The notes below the pieces were generated by a model. That model was not told the DNA's origin, made no database searches, and saw only the letters and a list, made by a program, of their open reading frames with translations. A stretch of DNA of 64,000 nucleotides from Anisakis pegreffii. Taxonomy: Eukaryota > Nematoda > Chromadorea > Rhabditida > Anisakidae. Made by a program: the position numbers and the translations under genes. This document shows, piece by piece, positions 37,766-64,000 of this stretch. Each line of letters begins with the position of its first letter. The first letter of the stretch is position 1. The DNA lies in the NCBI GenBank assembly GCA_035041965.1, contig JAPYMA010000241.1, positions 1 through 64,000 of the forward strand, given 5' to 3'.

Positions 37766-38821
37766 GAACTGCGACGATGGAATGCTTTCTCAATTACATC
37801 AAAGTATTTCAACCAAAATTGATGGGATTTATTAATGGGATACTGAACAAATTCGCATCAATTTGTGTGTTTGATAGCAAGAATCAGTGCGTTTTTATAA
37901 TATGCATAGCGCAATAAATCAAAATGACATTCATGGTGATTAAAAGATTCATATTTCAGACTGTTTAATTGTTAATTCAAACCACTCGGAGAATGTTTCG
38001 AAAAACAACGAAATCGAAGCAACAAAATGCATCGTATATATGTATGTAGGCAAACAAATGTGAATGATTCTATGTATTAAATTTATATCATATCTCCACA
38101 CCAACAAATGAACAAACATTTGAGTAAACATGAAGACAGAATAATGATCAACGAAGTTTAATGTTGTTAAATAACTGAATGCGTGCATGAGGCAGAGAAC
38201 AATATAAATATATTTTATAAGACCTCTCAAGGGTTTTCATAATGATGCACAACAAATTTCTGAAGGAGTGCTTCGAGATGTGATGCGATGCAAGTCGCGA
38301 AATGAATAGTCAAGATGCGCTGTTTTCTTCCATCAGTGGTCAACGATGATCGCATTGAAAACCCGTGTGTATTCATTTTGAATTGCGAAGAAAATTGAAT
38401 CAATTTATAGCGAAAAGTTAGATGAATGGATTAGATTTCGTTTTTTGAATCTTTTACGGACAACTGTTAGGAATCTTATATGAATATTGTGAATCTTATG
38501 TGAAATCTTACACGGAATTTGAATCTATATGGTCAACTCATTAGTTTATGCAATGTTTTGAGCAAAATCGTGCATTAAACAATGGCGAGAATCGATTGAA
38601 ATGGGCATCTTGGAAGAATGAGCAAGTTGAATTTTGTTGAAAGGAACAAGAAATGCCACCTGCAATCCATTTGCTCTGCATTGCTTCTTTGGACGTCATC
38701 AGCAATCAAACTGTGAATCGGTTTGGTTCTGCGTTTGAGGACGTTCGTCAACACGAAAAAAGCTTAAATAATTGATGAAGATGACTGGTGCAGCGAACTT
38801 ATCGTAATTTTATGGACTTCC

Positions 38822-39371
38822 TTGACTCATCTAAGTGCAAAATACGCAATGTTCAGTGCCATTGACATGATTTCTCCTATATTCACCCATATCCACCAGT
38901 TAGAAACCCATGGTCATGTAGGATCTCCAACTCGTGCAACCTACACGTATTCTACTCATAAGTTTCAAATTTTGAGAAGCAGTTTCGTACAGCGACCAAA
39001 AAGGATTCATTCCATGTCATGCAATTATATGAATAGAATGTATCCGCTTGTTTATAATAACTTAATTGTTTCTACTGAACATATTCAATTAACATATTTG
39101 TTGAAGTTCATCAGACTGTCGTTGTACTTTAATGGGGGCTCAGTCCTCTCAATCGATACAACTAAATGGGAAGATTTCGTTGATGGATGGGTCTTACTTT
39201 TCAAATTTTTATCAAGGTTCGGTGATTCAACTAACTCAGCAATTGTTTTCAACCACACCAAAAAAGTATTCCACTGCCATTGCTCTGCTATCAGCGCGGA
39301 AAATACTTGCTAAAAATAACGGAATTTCTTCACGTCTCACGCAAACAATGCATATATTTGATGTCTTCTAA
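38822..39371 (+). other. Two overlapping long open frames, unrecognised
   Basis: A frame without an ATG start (TTG at 38822) stays open for 163 codons to 39313, one of the longest in the window. Its composition is rich in His, Thr, Ser and Tyr. From ATG 39132 a second frame runs 79 codons to 39371 and begins MGAQSSQS, which fits the N-myristoylation pattern (Gly2, Ser6). No family is recognised and no clear acceptor precedes either, so this could be chance or transposon debris. Confidence 0.2.
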
Positions 39372-42300
39372 AGCTTCATTCGTCCGTGCATCAAATCATC
39401 TACTATTACATCAGATTACATTATAATAATTTATTACGCATCATTTATCTGCAATGTCTTCCTCTCATCTTCATAATACGTTCCTCCTCACCGATGTACA
39501 CATTCACGCATAAACTCCAACATAATAATGCCATTTTATAGAACAATCCGGATATTTATGCATTAGACTGGAAACTGATATCAAACTCTCATCCTACTCC
39601 TTATCTAGTCATCGTAGCTCGAACCCAGTCAGTAGCTATGTGAATAGGACAACGTAAACAGTGCGAAATTGTAAATGTTTAAATGGATAGCGATATGCAG
39701 AATCAAAGGCGGGGCATCATATCTACTATATCTCTCTCGTGCTCAAATCCTCCCTGTTTTCGATATCGAATAGTGGCAGTAGTGCTGGGCGGTACTTTCT
39801 GGATTAGTACATCATTCGTACTCTCACTGAATGCTATGAACCATTGGTTTTAGTTTTAGAGTTCTGCCGCTATATGTAGATTGTTTTATTAATAGTTACC
39901 CGCCATAATAAGTACATCATCACCAAATGTGATTTTGATCACTTTCGAGTACAAATGACTATTATTGAATACGTTGTTAAGCCAAAAATGGTCGTATTAG
40001 AATAATTTGACTTGAAATATGCTCAGTATTATCAATATCCTACTGAATATTTGCTGTATTATCTGCACTGTTTCAAGCAACCATCTTTATCACCAACAAC
40101 CTTTCGACGACAAATCATTCGATATTGGTATGAGTTTTGCGATCTCCATTATATTTTGAGCTTCTGTCTCATCCAATTTCAATTTCATTGTCGTACGATG
40201 TGTTCGCGATGGTTTGCGATGTGGATTATCAAGAATATGTAGCGTTCACGATGGTTTTATCAATTGATCGATGCATTTTCATTGTAACAGCGATTATATT
40301 AGAGTTTGTGACATGTAGATGAGGTGACACAATATGGCAGAGAATAATTATCGCAATTGTATTATTGATCCTGTCTACAAAAAAACATGCACTCGTTTGA
40401 TGGTTTTCTCCGAATGCACTGAGTTCAATCTAGAATGAATAATTCATCGTTGGAGTTCATAAACCTGTCTGGATGACATTCACTCTGAAACTCGCTGTCG
40501 CGAGGAAGAAAAAGACTGCATATTGATCTTTCGTTTTTATTCATATTCTAAGGATAATATTTTATTCAACGCTAAAAAATAATCCCTCTCGAAATCCAAC
40601 TGTTTTGTCAAATTCATCAATCGAAAATTCTTCTTCTATCGTGAGAAAAATTTTTATGAAAAAAACGCTGTTAGTCATTAAAGGTTCCAAAATTCCATCC
40701 GACATGATTCAACTTGATTACCATCTAAATTCCAGCTTTGGATTTCCAAAAATTCTCAGCTTCTTTTTGCAAATACTCATCTAGCAGATCAATGAGTTGA
40801 GAACTGAAATAAATCAGCTACTTCCCTAACAGGAAGATGAATGTTGTGTGTATAAAAAGTGAATTCGGTTTGATTTATTCGCTGAACAGCTGTCACAAAA
40901 CCCAACACGTTATGCACTCTTTTATGTGCATGGAATCAATTCAGCGAATTCTCTTGGAACTTATAATGCATTGACTCGAATAGCCCATCTTCGAGTGTAA
41001 TTTAGCACCATTGAACAAATAATGTAACAATGTTTCATTCCACATTATCAGTTGTGTCAATACACTGCCATTCGAAATTCGATATCATTTAATCAACGAC
41101 CGATGTGAACTCTCCTTGATTGATTCTTATCATTTGATCACAACAACTCGATCAACTATTCAATACAACATACATTGTATCATGTTATAGTCGAAGTCGG
41201 CGCTAATTTGCTAAATTTATTCTTCGACCATTTCGTTTTCTCCGAGTGAATTTTTTGACTAATTCGATGCCATAGTGAGTTGTGTCGAAATGAATGATAA
41301 ATGTAAAATTGGGAGCTGATGGATGGAAAAGAAAAATTTTTCTTGAGTACTGATGAAGGATAAACTAATTGAGGAAAGAATTTGTTTATGGAGTGTGTGT
41401 ATACGTGCATACAACAACGCTCTTACTGCATACATTAGGAACTGATTGAAGATTGTTGTTATGTCATCAAATTAAGAATTGGTAGCAAAAATTTTGTGAT
41501 TGAACTGAAAATTGTCATGCATTTGAAAGTGCCTTATTTTATTAATATTTCTGCTTGAATTCATATTCTATTCCAATTAACTTGTACTAATTGTGTATAA
41601 TAATGCAATATGAATATTTTGCACACTCACTCGTTTCCAATCAATTTATCATTACGAGTCTAATATTTACCCTATTCACTAGCAGCGTCTCCAGCGAAAA
41701 TTTGTGTTCTTGGCCACTTCAGAGAATTCTTTTCGATTGATTAGCTTCACCAAATTTTATTTCACTCATTGGTTTGTGAAAATCGAATACGATTTAAAAT
41801 AGGTCGTTGTCATAAGATTACCTCTTTGAAGGCAGAAGGCTTTTGTAGCACAAAATGTTAGTCGTTGAAATTTATTTCGTAATTACTGCTGAATTGTAAT
41901 CGAATTACCGTACAAAAATTGTGCGGTATTGTATCGGGAATTATGCGTTGCAATTTTAAACTTGAATTTTTAATTGACTCATTTGTGTGCGAGCAGTGAG
42001 CGTATCAGTGAAGTGATTGGTAATTTGTAGGTAGTGCTTTGAATGGAGGAGTAAGTCACTTTAAATTTTCAGATGAAGGAGGACTTGAAAACATTGCTTG
42101 CATTCTTTAATGCATTCTGAATGTTTATTTTGATGCAGCAGCAGCAGTCACTTTGCGCGCAACAAATCTGATATCCGTGTGAAGCACTTGCTTAGCTATC
42201 AGCAATCACTGAAGTGGAACCTAGAACAGAAGTGTATTTTTTAATTGAGTTGAACGAATACATAACCGAGATCAAAATAAACTAACAATAAGTAAAAATA

Positions 42301-42396
42301 ATCGAATTACTGTGATTAATTTCAAATGAACGCGATAATTTCTCAATTTTGGTCATCGAAAATGATTGGCAGTTTTAGAAAAAGACGAGATTTTAT

Positions 42397-42975
42397 TTGA
42401 AGAGGTATTTTGAAGAATTGCATTTAGATGATTCGTTCATTAGTGAAAGTAGTAAGAAGAGACGTTTGGAAAGTGATAAATGGGAAATTCGTTGGTTCGT
42501 TCGCTCGATCGCTTGCATCAGGCATATTCGAGGAGCAACTGTGTGTGCGAAACAAGAGAGAATTTTGCTGAGAATGAAAGAATAACCTCATCAGATAATA
42601 TGCATAATGAATGATAATCCTGAATTGGCAGTTGTTTTCGTAGCTCTCATCGAATCAACTAACTCATTGCATTAGGCACTCATATGGGATCATATAAATT
42701 CACTTAACGCAGCCAATTATTGTTATTCAATTGACCTTATGCAAAAGATAAGCATATGCAATGCGATATTGAATAGATTATGTTCTGAATGGTGCTCAGT
42801 CATACTGAAGTGTAACATTACGGACTACGCAAGTGTGTTATTTGATCAGATCAGTTCATTGAGGTATTGTTGTCAGAGTTTATCTCAAGAAAGTTTCATG
42901 ATGCCCATTTGGCAAGCATATTCAGCAAGGTTCGATTGCAGTTCGTGTCAGGCTGTTTTTGCTAGCAGTAGATAA
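42397..42975 (+). other. Possible exons of an unrecognised gene
   Basis: After ATTTGAAG near 42400 the plus strand encodes RYFEELHLDDSFISESS followed by a basic KKRRLESDKWE cluster resembling a nuclear localisation signal; a possible donor is GTTGGTTC near 42493. From 42739 a second open stretch of 78 codons contains several Cys (RLCSEWCSVILKC, RFDCSSCQAVF). They may be two exons of one gene, but joining was not established and no family is recognised. Confidence 0.25.
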
Positions 42976-45900
42976 TTGAATTGTCTTATGAATGATGCAG
43001 TTCGGCTGAATTCAGCATTTCCAAGTGACTTCAGAAGTAACTATCACCACTGGGTTCAACTCCATCAATTTAGTTGAATCTGAATCCATCACATTCAAAA
43101 TTTTCTTGATTTTCTTTCGTTTTGATTACACTTGATAAGATAGTTGAACATCTTAAAGAAGCCAACAATTGTTCGAAATGATTACTCACAACAGCCATAA
43201 AGCGTCCCATAACTATGCGAGCGAACATCCATATTTGTTCCCAGTAATCATTCAGAATGCAATAAATCATAATTTGTTTCTTTGTGTTTGCAAAGCTAAA
43301 TCACAACATTCGATGTGCTAACATCATCATAATAATATCGTTCGTTTTTATCTCTTATCAAAATTATTCACAAATCGAATCAGTCTCATTGCATATTGGA
43401 TGTACAAAATGAATCAATCATTGCATTACAATTTACATAACTGTAACGCGCAACAGGTATCTTCTTCTATTTGTTCATGCATATCTATCCACTACTACTG
43501 ATTCGATTTCCCGATAAGATATTAATGGCAGGCAATATGTGGTTTTGTTATGATTAATTAAACACTAAGAGGCTCTTATCTCTCAAAACTACAAATATGG
43601 ATGGTCGGTGATCAGTCACGATGTTTACTGCAATCGTGTAGGTCTTATATGAGATATATTCTATTACACATGTTTATTAATTGCAGCCTCATTTGGTAAT
43701 TGCTGGGTCTGACCTTGGCTCATTGAACATATTTTCTGATCGTTTCTGAGTTATTATCCGTTCAACATCATCGGCTTTCTATCAAAACAATATCCCAGAA
43801 CTGTTTTGCTCATCGCCATGTTCTTCTTTCCGACGAACTGACGCCAATCCGGTCTGAGACAACCTATGAAAATCTCTTGAGCATTCCTTCCCCTCACAAA
43901 CTTCTGCATATACAAATGTGTGCAACCACAGGAGGATTTCTTTTTGAAGAACGAATAATATTCATTAGTTGCAAAAATTTTATGATTCTGAAATATTTTG
44001 AAGTATTTCAAGTTTTCGATTTTGAAAATGTTTACAATAAATGCGAAATAACTCTTGTTGAGTTGAGAATTTAAGTGGGTTTTTATTTGTGCTCCTCGAT
44101 TATTGAAATCAACAAACCAAATTCAAACACTTTTTCACATCATCAATTTCCGTGAGTGTAACAGTAAGCTTATCTAAAGCGCTAAATCGCATTTGTGTAT
44201 GATGCAGCGAGCATGTGGCAACCGTTATTATTGGGCCACTCTCACTTTTTTGATTCGAAAGATGAATTCAGCTTTCATCTTACATCAACTTCGCGTTTCG
44301 ATGTGAAAATTTCATCCGATTGTAAGATTCAATTTATTCAGAGCTATTGAATTTTCTGCAATCGTTTCGCATTTGAATAATTTTCGTCCGATGAAAAATT
44401 TCCTTCTCAATACCAATCATTCTAACTTATTGAAAGCGGCATTTCATAAGAGGAGATCTTCTCTTGATGTAACCGACCGGCAAGAAAATCAGTTTTCAGT
44501 TTTTATTTAATTTTGATCGCAATTCCCAACTGGTCACAATCGTGAAGAGAACTTTAACTGCATCGAATCAAATCATTCTAAGTTATTTGTGTTCAATCAG
44601 TTCTTAAACGACAACACCGTCTTTTCAACAAATTTTTGCACTTAAATGCTCTTAACTGGTTCATTCTTGATGAATCTTTAATAACTTCTTTTCAACAACT
44701 ATTCCCATCATCAATAACAAATGACCAGTCTCGGTTTATTCAGAACTGAAAAATGTTCATTCACAAATTAATTGCAGTGTTTTCTTCAGTGAAATTTTTC
44801 CAGACTGAATTAAACTCAAATCAAGCTCTCTTACTGCTCGCTTCCACTACCTAACAATACGAGTGCAGTGTTCGATTGATTATAATTATCCATACTCAAA
44901 CTTTGAGGGAATTGAGAACATTTGAATGGAATCGAAGTGTTATTCAGCAACAACTATGAAAACACTCTGAGTTGTTTTACAGTTATTTGGTAGTTAGTGG
45001 ATAGTTTTCAAGAATGAGACGACGGAAACATGACGTTGTTTTCTCCACGTTGGCACCATTTTAATTCGTATTCTACTCGCCGATTTTGTTTGCTTAACAC
45101 TTTGATATCGAATGTTTTGTACATTTAAAAATAGATGCATCAAATATTTTGTATAGTATTCACAAGTATTAACTGTTCACATCTAAATTTTGTCATATTT
45201 TGACTGCACTTATCCTCACTGCTCTCGTTCAGAATATAACTGAAGATGTTTCAAAAGAATGCTTCTTTCTGCAGTAACTGACGTTTGGGAGATTCAAATA
45301 TGAAATAAAAACTGAATCATCATTTCGGATGCATGCTTTCCGATCAGTTTCGACTGTCACGATTCATGCGCGTATTATTTCGTGAGGATTGAAATGTTTC
45401 CTATCTATATTTGAAAAGTGTTCAAAATATGAAGAGTTTGAAATGGAGCAGATTTCGGTTTTGCAAAAATGCATCTATTTGCCATACTGATAGTGAGTCA
45501 TTGATCGAAGATGGTCGCGAAACGAAAAATGGATCGGATTTGACTGCAAAATGAAACCTCTTTTCAAATGTATCATTCATCATGCCATAATACCACTGTC
45601 AAATAATTTAGTCGAGTTGAGATGCGGCTTAAGAACAAACTGAGTCCATTCAATGTCTTTCATTTACTTCCTATATAAACCAACCAGCGTCCATTGCAAT
45701 TTCATTATTTCTTTATCAAAAGCCGTCATTTTCTCCACATTACATAACCTCATTCTACCTTCATTTCCAATTCCATTGATAGGTCATCGTTTGCTTAACT
45801 GAAGTTTGAGGTTCAATACCGTCGTATGTTTTCATTCATTGATTCGGACTGATTAACAATAAAATGATCATATTTCGATGCCGACTGTCTTAACAAATAT

Positions 45901-48262
45901 CAGAGCATTTTCGCTGACTTTTATCAAGCCTAAAAATCTGCCGTCGTCGTCACGTCTTCGATAACACAACCAAAATTCTTCTTCAGGCATATCAACTTAC
46001 GACTTATTGTATGCGCTCTAAAAACATTCATCCACACCAATTGATCACTAATCGTTGCGATGTAAATCTTTACTATAATTCAATTATCTATTCATCATCT
46101 TTAAACACACATATTTCGTTACACACTTATTTGGTGATTCCATAATAGATCACTTCATTCGAAACTTGTTCAGTGAGCTCTTCGAATTAACGTATCCAAT
46201 CGGAGACTCTAAAACAACCGTTTTTATGTCATCATAAAATTCAGCAACCTCACCTATAATTCCAGTCCTTTCAATGGCTCCGACCATTCTTCGTTTCGAA
46301 TATTTTTTGAAAATTTCTGCAAAATGGCTTTTTCTTCTGCACTGATTTGACAACTCAACGGAACTCTTAGAATCAGCACAATATGAATTGGTTTTGTTGC
46401 GATTTGTATCCGTTCAATGTCACTTCATTGTGCAATATGAATTAATCAAAAGTTCACGTTTACTGAGTGTTGTTCGTTTTTTGTTGCTCAAATAAGCGCA
46501 CTGAATCGGTGACCTTTTCAACGAGTTACATTTATGCGAACGAAGTCGTTTTTTTTTGAAATTCTTTGAACTCAAATTCACGTTTCTCTCTCATTTCGCA
46601 CCATAACAATTCTTGTTGCCGTACAGATCATTCACAAATGCCCATTAATTAGAGGGTCATATTGTTGTTATTGTTGCTCATTAACCGATGCACATCATCA
46701 GCGTATAGTATTACGCAAGCAAATATGCTTTTGTGAAGCGCTAATTTACGATCTGACCGAGTTAATCAATGCTCCCGACGAAAATGTCGGAATTCTTTCA
46801 ACAAAGGCGCAAGTTTTTGTGTTCTCTCAAAATGCTCGTGGTTTTGGTGAATTTTTGGAGAACTTGGCCTAACGACTAATTTGGAGAATTCATTTATTTT
46901 TGAAGTATCATAAATGATCGGTAGAGCAAAAGAAGACATGGTGAAACACATTCGGAATGATTGATTTAGCAAAAAAAAGAAAAACGAATCCTTAAAGTTT
47001 GATGCAAAGTTATAGGTTGGTTATAGGGTTGTGTCCGTTTCAAGTCTAGTGCACATTTATTTGGTTTTCTTGAATATAAATACTCATACATATTGGCCAT
47101 AACAATAAAATTGTTTTTTTTCGAATGCACTAACTCAAAGTTTTGATACGTCTGAAGTTTTGAGATGTGAATTTTGGACACAAAAACCGGTTGAATTGAA
47201 CGCTTATAATGTTTCCTGAATGCAACTCATTTATCATTTTGATCAGCTTTTCACTCACAACTTCACTCCATCAATGATATGAATGAAACGTCTTATCTCG
47301 TCAAACATCAAACTGTTACCTATCGTTTCTATCAACGACCATCAGTAATTTGAACAAGTTCTCCCTCTCATTTCACTTTCTAGTGTTTCATTCTGCTTAG
47401 ACATTCAGGCCTCGCGCCTAATTCCATAGTTCTTCCCAAACTCATTATGTGTTATCTATCTTCACAACAAATACATCAATTTTTTGCAATCTTCAATCAA
47501 TCATGGTGCAACGAAATTCAAAATGTCCGTTTTGAATTTTTCTGAAAAACAACTAAATATGTTGATTCGTTGTTACTGCACTTCACTTATGCGCATCTTG
47601 CATACGAAGAAATTCACCGAATTTAACAATCGAATGTCACAACAACAACAGTGTATTTATATTGACTGCTAGAATATTGTGGATAATTTGAAAATACGTC
47701 AATCAATGCATAAAACAAATTCGTTTCACATTAAGCTGCTGTCAAAGAGCTCACATCGGTTGTTCGTTCGAGTTGTACTTTTCAATATTGTCGTTTAATC
47801 AATACCAAAACTGAATTCTTTTCGATTGAAGAACGGAAGAATTTCTTTTTTTTTGTTCTGAAGAAGAAGGACTCAGATCAATGCGAAGAGGGAAATGAAA
47901 TTGTTTATTTGAACCGTTTTTTGTCAGTCAGTTTAAAGCCAGGAATCATGCATCGAATGTATGATGAACACACAAAAAAGTTCAGATTCAGTTTGATATA
48001 TGTAACTCGTATGTATACAATTCATGAGAACTGCTCTAATCTAGCTGTCACTTATGCGCAAGCCTCAAGTGCGACCAATACTCTTTTTCCAATTTTTCAA
48101 ATGTTCACCGCAATCATATTGATAAACGCCGCTGCTTTTTTTCAAGTTTCTTGAATTCAACTGTTCTAATTGTTGTTATTCCTTATCCTCAATCGGTGCA
48201 ATTTTGCATCTTCAATTTGTTTGTAAACCGTCGGATTCGTTCAAAACGCAATCAACTTTCAG

Positions 48263-64000
<15,738 letters not shown>

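Larger units (their letters stand above)
29030..48240. other. Large region between fem-1 and the sure unc-5 exons
   Basis: This is mostly AT-rich non-coding DNA with short chance frames. If the exon at 28956 belongs to unc-5, the whole stretch is one intron; otherwise it is intergenic DNA containing the unc-5 promoter. Possible but unproven coding stretches at 36.5-36.8, 38.8-39.4 and 42.4-43.0 kb are listed separately. Confidence 0.4.

Overview
The window reads as nuclear DNA of a parasitic-type nematode. It is AT-rich and its genes have many small exons. Both genes whose 5' ends are visible have a TTTCAG-like acceptor directly in front of the start codon, as expected for spliced-leader trans-splicing. 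Three genes are recognisable from protein signatures: a SEC31 homolog (+ strand, about 9.1-16.0 kb), a FEM-1 homolog (- strand, 22.9-18.4 kb) and an UNC-5 netrin receptor (+ strand, 48.3 kb to beyond the right edge). As I recall, the C. elegans orthologs of all three lie on chromosome IV, which would fit conserved linkage. Species cannot be named from this; a spirurine or ascaridoid nematode is only a guess.

Layout. 1-9.1 kb has no convincing gene. It holds a pair of old, diverged copies of one repeat (2.4-3.7 and 5.2-6.0 kb, the first with a nested insertion), a GC-rich island at 3.8-4.1 kb, two GC-rich inverted repeats and small tandem duplications. 9.1-16.0 kb is sec-31, for which I could join 19 exons in one frame (about 1174 residues); intron 7 holds an antisense 101-codon ORF and a perfect 35-nt palindrome. 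16.0-18.4 kb is the tail-to-tail space between sec-31 and fem-1, with two AATAAA signals and a decayed hAT-type MITE. 18.4-22.9 kb is a complete fem-1 of 12 exons (642 residues). 22.9-48.3 kb lies between the divergent fem-1 and unc-5 and is mostly non-coding, with several ambiguous open stretches. One of these (28956-29027) has the right phase to be an upstream unc-5 exon. 48.3-64.0 kb carries six unc-5 exons (Ig1, Ig2 and two thrombospondin type 1 repeats) separated by introns up to 7 kb; one of those introns contains an intact 91-bp hAT MITE with a perfect 8-bp target duplication.

The three genes are not an operon and do not form one pathway. SEC31 is the outer COPII coat subunit, FEM-1 is a substrate receptor of a CUL2 ubiquitin ligase (sex determination in C. 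elegans), and UNC-5 is a repulsive netrin receptor. I did not find an obviously new biological system. The observations most worth following are the antisense ORF nested in sec-31, a Cys-to-Gly change in the C-terminal Elongin-binding region of FEM-1, an insertion in the first UNC-5 thrombospondin repeat, and the candidate distant unc-5 exon. Splice sites were read by eye, so single-base boundary errors are possible.
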